Shown piece after piece: positions 25,201 through 34,472 of a DNA stretch of 57,860 nt. Source of the stretch: Phycisphaerae bacterium (GTDB lineage Bacteria; Planctomycetota; Phycisphaerae; UBA1845; JAFGLZ01); NCBI GenBank assembly GCA_016927755.1, contig JAFGLZ010000200.1:1-57860 (forward strand). Direction: 5' to 3'. Numbering within the stretch: position 1 is the first letter of the stretch; each line of letters opens with the position of its first letter. Under the pieces are notes generated by a model that had not been told where the DNA came from, made no database searches, and worked only from the letters and a program-made list of their open reading frames with translations. Position numbers and translations under genes: made by a program.

Positions 25201-26826
25201 TCAAGGGGTTGCCGGCCGGACGCCTTTCTTCGTCACTTCCAGGAACTGACCGCGAATGTCGGATCGCTCGCCCTCGGTGTAGTAGACTACGAGGACGCGC
25301 CCGTCGGGCAGCTCGACCATGCCCGGGTAGGCCCCGCCACAGGAGTCGATCATGACCATGCCCGACCAGGTCTTTCCGCAGTCGAGACTGTAGTGGACGG
25401 CGGTTCCCGGATCGCGGTGGGCGCAGAGGAGTACGCCCTTCGACGTCAGCAGCAGGTTCGGCGAGTGAGCGTGCCAGCCGAGGGACTTGGGCTTCGTCCA
25501 GGTCTTGCCGAGATCGTCGGACCAGGACTCCCAGGCGTGCGGCTTGCCGGCGGGACGCATGATGCACAGCAGCCTTCGCCCGGGTAGCTCGACGATGTCG
25601 GGCTCGTCGGTGTGGCGGTTGGCCTCGTCCAGAAGCAAGGGTCGGCTCCATGTCTTGCCATCGTCAAGCGATCGGATGACCGCAGCGCTGGTATACGTAC
25701 AGTTCTTGTAGACCGGCATGAGCCACGATCCGTCCGACAACAGCCGGGGGGCCGTCCAGACGGTCCAGTCGAGGGTCTCACCAACGCGCCACTCCTGCGG
25801 TTCCGACCAAGTCCGGCCGTTGTCCGTCGAACGCGCGCGGAAGGCGTGGCACCAGGCGTCGTACTTCTTGGCGCTGTAGGCGCTCCAATCGCACGCAGGC
25901 CAGGCGCAATGGACCGTGCCGTTCTTGCCTTGCCAGACGAAGGGGTCGCGGTCGTCGAAGGGGGTGTCGCCGACGACCTGGGGCTTGGTCCAGGTCTTGC
26001 CTTGATCGGCGGAGCGGACGAGGCAAATCCGGCCGCCCTTGGGATGACGCAGGTCCCCGGGGCGGGAGACGTGCGTCCAACCCGAGTAGAACACCGCGAG
26101 CAGGTCGTCGTTGGCGAGCCGAACGAGACCGGGGAATGCCTCATAGCCACCGATGCCGCTGTCCTGGCAGACGACGGACCAGTGGTTCATCGGCGGGAGC
26201 CCGTCCGGATTGGCTTGGGAGGTCGACACGGGGCCTTCGAGGCGCGCGTTGCGGTACCGGACCTCTCGGACGCGGGCACCCAGCCCGATGATGCCCGACT
26301 TGGGCGCGTCACGGGCCTCGATCAGCGGCATATCGTCCAGGGCGACTCGTATGTGCTCGCCGTCACAGCGGATCTCGAGCCGATGCCACTTGTCGATCTC
26401 GATCGGCGCGCCCTGGTGATGGGCCAACTCGGTCTCGAACTCGCCGGGCCGGGCCCGCATGAGGACGGTCGTGTTCCAGTAGTTGATGAAGTGGACGACG
26501 TGGTAGTCGTCCGGCGCGGCGCAATGGAAGTAGACGGACGGGCCGCCCGCGCCCGTGCTGCCCTTGGGGATCATGAACTCGCACGTAAGCGTGAAGTCCC
26601 TCGCCATCCAAGCGGGAAAGAATGCACCGCCCACGTCGCCGGAGTAGTCGTCGACGTGCATCACATCTGTCGGCCGCAGAACGCCATCGGCGATGCGCCA
26701 GCTCCCGGAGGTCTGGACCATGCGTTCCGCACGATCCTTCAGGAGATCGACCTTCTGCGGACTCGCCGCGAGCAGGGACGTGGTGGCCGGCAAGCCGGCA
26801 CAGAGCATGAGGACCGTTTGTCGCAT
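25201..26826 (-). CDS. Secreted sialidase-like (BNR/Asp-box) protein with LamG-like N-terminal domain
   Basis: A 541-residue exported protein. After a signal peptide (VLMLCAGLPATTSLLAA), residues about 30-200 form a concanavalin/LamG-like jelly-roll of the DUF1080 type (DFTLTCEFMIP; WHRLEIRCDGEHIRV). Residues about 215-535 form a six-bladed sialidase-type propeller with five Asp boxes (SADQGKTW, STDNGRTW, SLDDGKTW, SDDLGKTW, SLDCGKTW). Such folds include true sialidases and other exo-glycosidases, so sialic acid specificity is not established. Start ATG 26826 follows AAAGG. It heads a two-gene operon with the MFS transporter (one base between stop and start). Confidence 0.88.
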   Translation of the reverse strand: MRQTVLMLCAGLPATTSLLAASPQKVDLLKDRAERMVQTSGSWRIADGVLRPTDVMHVDDYSGDVGGAFFPAWMARDFTLTCEFMIPKGSTGAGGPSVYFHCAAPDDYHVVHFINYWNTTVLMRARPGEFETELAHHQGAPIEIDKWHRLEIRCDGEHIRVALDDMPLIEARDAPKSGIIGLGARVREVRYRNARLEGPVSTSQANPDGLPPMNHWSVVCQDSGIGGYEAFPGLVRLANDDLLAVFYSGWTHVSRPGDLRHPKGGRICLVRSADQGKTWTKPQVVGDTPFDDRDPFVWQGKNGTVHCAWPACDWSAYSAKKYDAWCHAFRARSTDNGRTWSEPQEWRVGETLDWTVWTAPRLLSDGSWLMPVYKNCTYTSAAVIRSLDDGKTWSRPLLLDEANRHTDEPDIVELPGRRLLCIMRPAGKPHAWESWSDDLGKTWTKPKSLGWHAHSPNLLLTSKGVLLCAHRDPGTAVHYSLDCGKTWSGMVMIDSCGGAYPGMVELPDGRVLVVYYTEGERSDIRGQFLEVTKKGVRPATP

Positions 26827-26970
26827 TCGTGTGCCTTTCTTCGTGCGAGACCTGATTGGCTGGCAGGTCCCTTTCTCCTTTACTACACCGCAACGACTGA
26901 ACCTGCAACGCCAAGATCTCATCCGGCGCGCCGTTGGACGCAGGACCCGATATCTTGCGGAGGTCTCTCC

Positions 26971-27132
26971 GTGAAGCGGATTGGCAGACGGCATTTTCTG
27001 GGGGGGGGGCGTGTAGGGGATGCACTGCCCGCCGGGATCAGAGACGGGGGGGGACCCGCGGCACTTGGCTTCATGCTTGGCTGCCTACCAGGGAAGATCG
27101 TCCGTCGCGCCCCAGGATGTGTTCGGCTCTGA
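26971..27132 (+). pseudogene. Remnant of a Tat-exported protein gene
   Basis: GGAGG (26959-26963) precedes GTG 26971, which opens a 53-codon frame beginning VKRIGRRHFLGGG. This is a classic twin-arginine signal start. It then hits a run of ten G (27000-27009) and becomes glycine-rich and dissimilar to any protein before stopping at 27132, overlapping the end of the opposite-strand GH92 gene. The likely reading is a decayed or frameshifted gene whose body has been lost. A chance frame or a sequencing error in the G-run is also possible. Confidence 0.35.
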
Positions 27133-29250
27133 CGACGCCTCGAACTCGAGCGTGCCGCCCTCGACGATTTCCCGATGGGTGATCCACGGACGTTCGATCG
27201 GCTTGCCGTTTAGGCTTGCCGACCGGATGTACCAGGCGTCATCGGCGAATCCTCGCGTGACGATGCGGAGATCGCTGCCCGTCTCGTTGTGCAGCACGAC
27301 TTCCTCGAAGAGGGGAGTTCCAAGAGCGTAGATCGGACGGCCGACGCAGATGGGGAACAGGCCCATGCTCGATAGGACGTACCAGGCCGTCATGCACCCG
27401 TCATCGTCGTCCATTTCAGGGATGAAGCCTTCGGGCTCGCTGCGGTAGATCCGCCCGTGGAAGGGTTGGGGCAGGAAGTCGTGCGTGCCGTACCGCTGCA
27501 CCATCGGCTCGGTCAGGACGCGGCGCACCCACGTTTGGCTGAGCCAGGGCGCCCCGACGGCGGCAAACATCCACGGGGCGTGGATGCCCGGCTCGTTGCC
27601 GTGGTTGTGTAGATCGTTCTCGAAGAAGTAGCTCAACTCCTTGATGAACGCCTCGCGGCCACCCATGAGCCGGACGACGTCCTTGACGTCGTGCACGACG
27701 CACCACCGCCAGTGCCACATCGACCCCTCGTAGACGTACTTCTCGTCGACGACGGTCAAGTCGTCGGGAACGTCCAGCCAGTCGCCGGCCTCGTCACGGG
27801 CGCGGTGGAACTTGAGATCGGGGTCCCAGACGTTGCGATAGAACGCGGCCCGCCGGTCGAATCGAGCCGCGTCCTCGCTCCTGCCGAGCTCGCGCGCCAT
27901 CTCGGCGGCGGCCCAGTTGTCGTAGGCGTATTCGCACGTGAGGTCTGGTCGTCGGGGCACGTATCCGAGACGCTCCCGATCCCCGGCGAACTGCAGCGCG
28001 GCGACGTCTCGCATTACGGCATACGTCGCCTCGGGATCGAGCGAGCGGATGCCCTTGCGGTAGGCATCCAGCAGGATCGTGTTCGACAGCTCGTAGCGCA
28101 CGGTGGGGATGGGCACGAATCCGTGGTGGTCGAAGACGGCCTCCCCCGGCACGCAACGCAGGCGCTGGGCGAGCGTTACCGTGAGGGACTGCATCATGTC
28201 GCGCATTCGCACCGGCTCGGTCAGCGTCAGCAGGGGGAACTTGGTGCAATACGTATCCCAGTTCGACCAGCCGTTGTAGTGCGTCCATCCGTCGGCCAGG
28301 TGGACCTCGCCGTCGTCACCCATGAAGGTTCCCTGCCGTGTGGTGACGTGAAACGGCGAGAGGCAGGCTCGGTAGAGGTGTGTGTAGAAGAGCGTTCGGT
28401 ACTCCCGCGGACCGGCGACGTCGATCCGACCCAAGACGTCGGCCCACGCCTGGCGGCATCGCTCGCGCAAACGCTCAAAGTCCCAATCCGGGGCTTCGTC
28501 GTCGATGTTGCGGCGGGCCTGTTCGACGGAGATGCTTGACAGGCCGACCGTGATCAGCAGTGGCTTGGAGCCGGTGCCGTCGAAGCGAGCGACCGCGATC
28601 AGCGAGCCGTCCGCGTCGCTGGACCGGTGATGCCGCTCGCGCGGGTGGTCCGGATGGAACCGGATGGCCTCGAACCGCCGGTCGAACCTGATGCAGAAGA
28701 AGATGCGATACCATCCCGAGGAGGACATCTGGTTCGACGTGAGCTCGCCGACGATCTCCTGCCGGCCGAGGACGGTACAGTGGACGTCGCGAACCGGCGT
28801 GAATCCCCGCCCGAGGTCGATCCGGACGCAGGGGCTGGTTCCGTTTGGGAACGTGTATCGATGCATCCCTGTGTGTTCTGTTGCCGTTAGCTCGGCGCGG
28901 ATGCCCGGCTCATCCAACGTAACCGCGTAGTAACCCGGCGAGCACTGCTCGGACGCCTTGTCGCAGGGCAAGCCATGGTGTTCCGGGGCGAGATCATCGG
29001 GGCGCGTGGTAGGCAGCAGCAGGACGTTTCCCCCAACGCCGCGGTTTCCGACGCCGCTGAAGCGCAGGTGCGAAAAGCCCAGGATGCGATGATCGTCATG
29101 GTCGTACCCCGTGTGGGCGCTGCCGGTTGCGGCGCCGGGATAGGTGTCCGGGGCCAGCTTCACCAGTCCGAAGGGCATCTCGGCCGCCGGGTAGAGTTGA
29201 CCGTGATCGCCGGCCGTTCCGATAGAGAGATCCACGTTGTCGATGGGCAT
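27085..29250 (-). CDS. GH92 alpha-mannosidase-like protein
   Basis: A 721-residue glycoside hydrolase family 92 protein (calcium-dependent alpha-mannosidases). The N-terminal family block is intact (VDLSIGTAGDHGQLYPAAEMPFGLVKLAPDT in sequence, residues about 5-35; then GFSHLRFSGVG). The catalytic helical domain carries EMDDDDGCMTAWYVLSSMG near residue 613, matching the GNDDxGxMSAW motif with E-M in place of G-N. The chosen start, ATG 29250, has GGAGGA 11 bases upstream; it leaves no signal peptide, whereas longer starts (29301 or 29400) also show none, so location is uncertain. The gene is transcribed toward the sialidase-like operon. Confidence 0.85.
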   Translation of the reverse strand: MPIDNVDLSIGTAGDHGQLYPAAEMPFGLVKLAPDTYPGAATGSAHTGYDHDDHRILGFSHLRFSGVGNRGVGGNVLLLPTTRPDDLAPEHHGLPCDKASEQCSPGYYAVTLDEPGIRAELTATEHTGMHRYTFPNGTSPCVRIDLGRGFTPVRDVHCTVLGRQEIVGELTSNQMSSSGWYRIFFCIRFDRRFEAIRFHPDHPRERHHRSSDADGSLIAVARFDGTGSKPLLITVGLSSISVEQARRNIDDEAPDWDFERLRERCRQAWADVLGRIDVAGPREYRTLFYTHLYRACLSPFHVTTRQGTFMGDDGEVHLADGWTHYNGWSNWDTYCTKFPLLTLTEPVRMRDMMQSLTVTLAQRLRCVPGEAVFDHHGFVPIPTVRYELSNTILLDAYRKGIRSLDPEATYAVMRDVAALQFAGDRERLGYVPRRPDLTCEYAYDNWAAAEMARELGRSEDAARFDRRAAFYRNVWDPDLKFHRARDEAGDWLDVPDDLTVVDEKYVYEGSMWHWRWCVVHDVKDVVRLMGGREAFIKELSYFFENDLHNHGNEPGIHAPWMFAAVGAPWLSQTWVRRVLTEPMVQRYGTHDFLPQPFHGRIYRSEPEGFIPEMDDDDGCMTAWYVLSSMGLFPICVGRPIYALGTPLFEEVVLHNETGSDLRIVTRGFADDAWYIRSASLNGKPIERPWITHREIVEGGTLEFEASSEPNTSWGATDDLPW

Positions 29251-29578
29251 GCTCACATAATCCTCCGGTAACAGGTTACCGACGTTTCGTCCCGTTGTCA
29301 TTCTGTTTGGGCTCGTGGTGCCGCGGGCAAATTGCTCGGCGTTGGCGTGCCTGTGGGGAGGGAGATGCCACTTGCCATCCAATCCGTAGCGACATAACAT
29401 GAGTATGGAGGAAGGAATAGGGGCCCCTTCGGTTCGCAGCCAATTGGGAAACGATCAGGGGGCTATGTTGCCTGCGAGGAATGGCCGGTCGGCGGCTGCG
29501 TGATTGCCTAACGAGCGCAATGTGTCGACCAGACAGTCATGTCCCTGTCATCTCTTGGAGTCGTGGGAGGAACGTCTG
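29251..29578. other. Divergent intergenic region upstream of GH92 and DPN-rich copy 2
   Basis: About 330 bases hold the promoters of two divergent genes. The GH92 gene might start earlier within it (29301 or 29400). GGGAGG at 29565-29570 is the ribosome binding site of the DPN-rich gene. No other structure seen. Confidence 0.4.
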
Positions 29579-31093
29579 ATGTCCGTGAATCGATGGATTG
29601 CCCTGTGCATGCTCGCCGTGTTGGGCTTGCTTAGTTCACCTGCTGTGCTCGTTGCCGACTTTTTCGACGACTTTCGGGACGGCGTGTACAAGCGCAATGA
29701 TCCGAACAACCCGCAGTACGACGCGAACGACCCGTACTACGCTGATCCTAACTATCTCACCGACCCGAATCTGTGGGACTTCGACAACCCGGACTGGGAG
29801 ATTCATGATTTGATCGGTGTCAGCTTCTCATACAATGTCGGTAGCGATGCCGTTGCGGACAAGGCACTTCGGCTGGCGGTCACGGGCTACACCATCGGCC
29901 CGGCCCCGGTCGGAGCGATTGCGGCAACGGTCGACAGCGGCGACTACGATCCCAATACAAGCCCGACGTTCTGGGATGACACGAGCGACCACTACATGCT
30001 TGCCTGGCTGTACTACACCAACGCTTGGCCCGACCCCAACAATGACCGCGGCAACATCGGGCTGTTGATCCACGGCGACGACGTCAATTGGTGGGGTTTT
30101 GCCTTTGAAATGGATCTCGACAACAAGGCCCGAGACAATTGGCATAAGCACCAGTGGCACACGTTCCACAGCAATCTCCAGAGCCTGTACTTCGTCCGAG
30201 TGCTGGAATCCCCCTGGAACAGCTCGGGGTGGAACTTCCGACGCATCTGGATCGATCCGAATGGCGTCCGGGCGGTCAATTCCGACGATCCCAATACGTC
30301 CGATCCCAACGACACGACCTGGCTCGAGCCGCCGGAACGGAACAACCGTCTGACGGCCTATGACACCACGAAGTGGCTCGGCGTCAATATCAACCAGTGG
30401 GAGCGGAGCGGGTTCTGGATGTTGATCCAGTTCAAGCAGGATCCCAACTACGACTCGGGGGACCCGAACGGGAAGTTCCTCAAGGGCGCTATTTGGCAGG
30501 GCGACAAGTATGACTGGGACGGCGAATGGATGATGGAGGGCGAGTTGTCCAGCGCCTACTGGTCGGGAGATCCGTCCGGCTATGACACCCCGCTCGAGTG
30601 GTACTGGCCCGAGGGCTACACCGGAATCATGATTCAGGGCGGCATCGAGTGGATCAACGGCTATCCCGCCGAGGGTGCCTTCGACAACCTCGAGGCCCGA
30701 ACCGGCGAGTTTGATCCGGTTCCCAAGTCGCTTGACCTGAGAATCGTCAATGGTCAGTACGGACAAGTCTTGATCGACCCGGAGTTGACGGATCCGAACG
30801 ATCCCAACACCACCTCGAACCGGCTGCTCCGCTACACCACCGGCACGCATGTCATCCTGATGGCCGAGCCGATCGAGGGCAAGTCGTTCAACCGGTGGGT
30901 AATCTTCGATCCGAACTACCCCGGTGACGCCAACTTCGCACTGGCAATCGATTCCAACAGCACGCTCTATCTGACGATGGATGAGGACATGATCGTCGAG
31001 GCGGCCTTCAAGTGCGGCAGCGGGGTGCCGCCGTTCATCGCCATGGCGCTGTTGGCGCTTGGTTTGGGCGTCGTGATTCGGCGCTTGTCGTAG
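29579..31093 (+). CDS. DPN-rich surface protein with InlB-like domain and CGSG C-terminal anchor (copy 2)
   Basis: A 504-residue paralogue of the protein at 4164-5681, colinear over the whole length. It has a signal peptide (LCMLAVLGLLSSPAVLVA), the same NDPNNPQYDANDPYY block, the same aromatic/acidic core (YYTNAWPDPNNDRG; PNDTTWLEPPE), the same InlB-like domain (RIVNGQYGQVLIDPEL to DMIVEAAFKC) and the same KCGSGVPPFIA anchor with an RRLS tail. Many third-position changes but few amino-acid changes show purifying selection. GGGAGG precedes ATG 29579. Monocistronic, followed by a perfect hairpin. Function unknown; likely an exported, anchored acidic protein. Confidence 0.85.
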   Translation: MSVNRWIALCMLAVLGLLSSPAVLVADFFDDFRDGVYKRNDPNNPQYDANDPYYADPNYLTDPNLWDFDNPDWEIHDLIGVSFSYNVGSDAVADKALRLAVTGYTIGPAPVGAIAATVDSGDYDPNTSPTFWDDTSDHYMLAWLYYTNAWPDPNNDRGNIGLLIHGDDVNWWGFAFEMDLDNKARDNWHKHQWHTFHSNLQSLYFVRVLESPWNSSGWNFRRIWIDPNGVRAVNSDDPNTSDPNDTTWLEPPERNNRLTAYDTTKWLGVNINQWERSGFWMLIQFKQDPNYDSGDPNGKFLKGAIWQGDKYDWDGEWMMEGELSSAYWSGDPSGYDTPLEWYWPEGYTGIMIQGGIEWINGYPAEGAFDNLEARTGEFDPVPKSLDLRIVNGQYGQVLIDPELTDPNDPNTTSNRLLRYTTGTHVILMAEPIEGKSFNRWVIFDPNYPGDANFALAIDSNSTLYLTMDEDMIVEAAFKCGSGVPPFIAMALLALGLGVVIRRLS

Positions 31094-31124
31094 GTCGCGC
31101 TGCCATCTAGTTGGATCCACAAGG

Positions 31125-31158
31125 ACGCGGCGATCGGTCATCGCACCGATCGCCGCGT
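31125..31158 (+). terminator. Perfect 14-bp hairpin after DPN-rich copy 2
   Basis: ACGCGGCGATCGGT (31125-31138) pairs perfectly with ACCGATCGCCGCGT (31145-31158) across a six-base loop, followed by TT. It lies 32 bases after the stop and is a strong intrinsic-terminator candidate. Confidence 0.75.
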
Positions 31159-31301
31159 TTCGCGCGCTCGTCAGTTCGCTCGGGCCACTCGAACAGCCCG
31201 AGCGCTTCCGGCCGCACCGTCGCATCCGGCGTATGCGATGACAACGGCGGGTGCGTCAGGCGGGTCGGTCTGCCGCGGCGACCGCCGTGAGTGTGACATT
31301 G

Positions 31302-33254
31302 CTATCGCATCGGCAGCCAGACGCGGAAGTCCGATGTCTTCGGGTTCCAGGTAGAGCCTGCCGACGAGTAGTCACACATCCGGATGCGCTTGGCAGCTCC
31401 GCCAGGCTTTGGCGTGAGCGGCACGTCAAAGACCATCCAGAAGCCATCGGGCGGCGATGCCCGTTTCAGGTCAATGAAGCCGTCCGACGCGATGGCCAGG
31501 GACACGGGGTCGTGGATGGCGCCATCGCCTAGCCGAATGTCTCTCGCCAGGACGATCGGCCCGCGCTCGACCGCAACGTACCGCTGGGCCGAGTCGGGGA
31601 AGCGGACGATCCTGCCGCGCATGTCAAGTTCCAGCTCGATCTCGTCTCCGGGCTTCCAGGTGCGTTGCAGCCTCGCATACGTACCGGCCTGGGCTTCCGG
31701 ACCGGGTTTGTCGTTGATCATCAGCGACGACACGCGGCTCCAGCCGGGGATGCGGAGGCACAGCTCGAAATCCAGCGGCTTATCTGGCGATACGTTGATC
31801 CGGACTCTGCCCGATTCGGGATAGCCGGTCCGCGTTTGCAGCCTTACGCGATCGCCGTCGGGCAAGGGGACGGCGGCCGTTCCTTCGATGTAGAGGTTGA
31901 CCCTGAGGCCGTGGCGGCCCGACATCGTCGCGATTGCGGGGAGCTGCAGCAGTCCCCGCGGAACGTTGTTCATGCAGCACTGGTGATGTTCGAGCTGGCA
32001 GTGCTTCGGCGCCGGCCAATGCGCGCCGCTCAGGCACAGGCGCCGGACGCCCCACGAACCGTCCGCCTTCATCGTTGCGCAGAGGACGTTGTACATCGTC
32101 CGCTCGATCTCGTCGGCGTAGATGCTCTTGCCGGTCAGCCGTAGCAGTTGGACGGACAGGCGCTGCCAGTACACCGCGTCGCACGGCTCGCATTCCGTTT
32201 GCAGCATACGGGCGGAACCCAGCAGTTTGTCGTTCTTGCCGATGCCGCCGAAGATCGAACGGTCCCACATTCGAATGTTATCGTAGATGTTGACGACGGC
32301 CTGCAGGTACCGACGGTTACCCGTGACGCGATACAGCTCCAGAAGTCCCTCGAGGCAGGAGATGAACTCGTAAGCCTTGGTCCACTGTCCGGGGTCGGCG
32401 AACCATTCATGAACGGGCTTGCCGCCGAGCCCCTTGTTGACGACGTCCGGCGGCTTGCCGGGACGGCTGGACCATTGGCTCACAATGTACTCGGCGTAGT
32501 CGAGATAATGCTTGTCGGCCGTGTGTCGATACAGCATCACCACCGGTCCGAGGATCGACGTGCTGGGCAGGCCAACGAACTTGCCCGTCTCGATGATGGG
32601 TACCTTGCCGGGCCCGACTTCGCTCATCAGGTGGTCCATGAACCGAATAGCGGCCTCGAGGATATTCGGGTCGCCCAACAGCTCATACGCTTCGACGAGC
32701 CCCCACAGCGTGTACTTGCGGCACCAGACGTTCCAGTTCATCCGCTTGCCGTCGCAGCGGACGAATGCGGAATCGTGATACGTGCCGATGTAGCCATTGG
32801 CGTCCTGTGTGGCGATCAGCTCGTCTACTGCCTTCCGGACGAAGACCTTGAGTTCCGGATTGCCCGTGTATCTCGCCGCGGCGATCGCGCCGAGCACCCA
32901 CTTGCCCCAGAACTCGCCCTGCCAGAAGCCTTGTTGCGGCTTCATCCGGTCGTCGACGCGCTTGCGAAAGGCCTCGATCGTCTCGGGGTAGATCTGGGTC
33001 CTGGCGAACTCGGACGTGATCCGCGCCCTAACGACGGTGTCGATGATCGTCCCGATGTGGCCTTGGAGTGTTGCGCTGCCCAGCGGGAGGAGGGTCAGCA
33101 CGTCATCGACGGCCGGGGGGACTTTGTATGCCGGACCCCCGGCTGGTTCAGCCAATGCCAGGCCGGCTTGCGAAAGGCAGGCGACAAACGTCACCAATGC
33201 TATGCGGAGGCGTTGTGAGATTACGCTTGTTCGAGTCTTGCGTGATGTGCCCAT
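31302..33254 (-). CDS. GH127-type beta-L-arabinofuranosidase-like protein
   Basis: A 650-residue exported enzyme with a signal peptide (RIALVTFVACLSQAGLALA). The (alpha/alpha)6 catalytic domain spans about residues 60-450 and a beta-sandwich follows. The unusual zinc-thiolate catalytic site of GH127 is complete: E356 and C358 in CEPCDAVYW, then C426 and C427 in HHQCCMNN, corresponding to the Glu-Cys and Cys-Cys residues of the Bifidobacterium enzyme in which a cysteine is nucleophile. Known members release beta-L-arabinofuranose from plant glycoproteins or arabinans. Start ATG 33254. It is convergent with the DPN-rich gene, separated by the hairpin at 31125. Confidence 0.88.
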   Translation of the reverse strand: MGTSRKTRTSVISQRLRIALVTFVACLSQAGLALAEPAGGPAYKVPPAVDDVLTLLPLGSATLQGHIGTIIDTVVRARITSEFARTQIYPETIEAFRKRVDDRMKPQQGFWQGEFWGKWVLGAIAAARYTGNPELKVFVRKAVDELIATQDANGYIGTYHDSAFVRCDGKRMNWNVWCRKYTLWGLVEAYELLGDPNILEAAIRFMDHLMSEVGPGKVPIIETGKFVGLPSTSILGPVVMLYRHTADKHYLDYAEYIVSQWSSRPGKPPDVVNKGLGGKPVHEWFADPGQWTKAYEFISCLEGLLELYRVTGNRRYLQAVVNIYDNIRMWDRSIFGGIGKNDKLLGSARMLQTECEPCDAVYWQRLSVQLLRLTGKSIYADEIERTMYNVLCATMKADGSWGVRRLCLSGAHWPAPKHCQLEHHQCCMNNVPRGLLQLPAIATMSGRHGLRVNLYIEGTAAVPLPDGDRVRLQTRTGYPESGRVRINVSPDKPLDFELCLRIPGWSRVSSLMINDKPGPEAQAGTYARLQRTWKPGDEIELELDMRGRIVRFPDSAQRYVAVERGPIVLARDIRLGDGAIHDPVSLAIASDGFIDLKRASPPDGFWMVFDVPLTPKPGGAAKRIRMCDYSSAGSTWNPKTSDFRVWLPMR

Positions 33255-33459
33255 GATGCCGGGGAGTGTAACGCGGGCCGGGCCGGTGGTCGACGACTAT
33301 CGCGGGTTGTATGTCCTCGGACGGGTGGCACCCGGTTGGGACAGCCCGGCTCGACGATAGCTCGGCTCGGTGAAGGGCGAGCGATTCATCGGGCCATCGA
33401 CAACTGAACGTGACTACGCAGCCTCGTCGCCTTCCTCGGTCGTGTCAAACCATTCTGGC

Positions 33460-34335
33460 CTACCAGTCCGGATATACCACTCGCATGTCGAATCCCTCGG
33501 GGATGATGCCCCTGCGAATATCAGAGAGCTTGATCGTGTACGCTTGGCCGGTCGGGGCACAGGTGACGATGAAGACCTGGGGCTCCAACCAACCGGGGCG
33601 TGGATCGAACACGATGGTGAAGCTCTCGATCGGTTCGTTCCCAAGCTGAGCGGCCTCTCCCCAGTCGATCGAGTAGCTCGCGGTGTTCGGGGAGTTGACG
33701 GTGACCTCCAAGTCGCGCGGGATATACCAGGCATCGTCCGGCGGATAGTCATAGCTTACGGAGATGATAGCCCCCTTGGGCGCATCGTCGATGAAGAGCG
33801 ACGCGGTCGTGAAGGCCTCGGGAATGGCCGCGTCGGCCATCGTCCCATAAGCCGCCAGCGCCCCCGTCTGCTCATCCGTGAGGATCGCCGCCGTGAGACG
33901 CAGCGTCGCCGTTGCGGTGTCGTAGACAGGGCCGGTCAACTCCACGATGACGACGTCGCCGTTGGGATCGCCCGTGTGCAGGACGATCGCGCCGTTTGGA
34001 GGATCGTCCTCGAATCCGCTGGCGGCCCAGTCATCCACGAACTCCTGCACCGTTTCGTCTCCGGCGCTGCGCTCCGGTCGGTCCGAGAAGTAGATCGCGT
34101 CCGGCATCACCCCCGTCAGCGTCAGCGTATAGGTGTTGGCGTCTTCTCCGTCGGCAACGAGCGTGCCGGCGTCGGCGGTGACGACGTACAGATAGCTCGG
34201 CGAGTTGGGCCAGATGTCGGCGGGAGTCAGGATGAGCGGGATCGTAGTTCCCGGCCAGGGCCACAGGAATCCGCATCCGGCGGTGGTTAGCGCGGAGATC
34301 ATGAACGGTGCGACAAGCCTGGGTGATCGGCTCAT
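33460..34335 (-). CDS. Beta-rich lipoprotein of unknown function
   Basis: A 291-residue predicted lipoprotein. The start ATG 34335 follows GAGGAGC, and residues 1-22 form a lipoprotein signal with lipobox LTTAGC. The mature chain is acidic and beta-strand rich (YLYVVTADAGTLVADGEDANTYTLTLTG; IISVSYDYPPDDAWYIPRD). No known domain recognised. A longer upstream frame is not supported. It is separate from the neighbours by over 130 bases on each side. Confidence 0.65.
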   Translation of the reverse strand: MSRSPRLVAPFMISALTTAGCGFLWPWPGTTIPLILTPADIWPNSPSYLYVVTADAGTLVADGEDANTYTLTLTGVMPDAIYFSDRPERSAGDETVQEFVDDWAASGFEDDPPNGAIVLHTGDPNGDVVIVELTGPVYDTATATLRLTAAILTDEQTGALAAYGTMADAAIPEAFTTASLFIDDAPKGAIISVSYDYPPDDAWYIPRDLEVTVNSPNTASYSIDWGEAAQLGNEPIESFTIVFDPRPGWLEPQVFIVTCAPTGQAYTIKLSDIRRGIIPEGFDMRVVYPDW

Positions 34336-34472
34336 GGTGAAGATGCTCCTCTCGCGGCGAGGTTTGCCAAGGACCTCGCCAAGCCCGGTATGCCATATCC
34401 GCGTGGGCCATGGCATACCAATGGATCGGCCATGGTTGGCGAGCTGTTGACGAGATTCCGGCGGGCGGGTGT

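Noticed and set aside
25201..26826. Part of a sialic-acid catabolic locus
   Set aside because: No nan-type aldolase, kinase or epimerase is present, so Asp-box proteins are called sialidase-like only.
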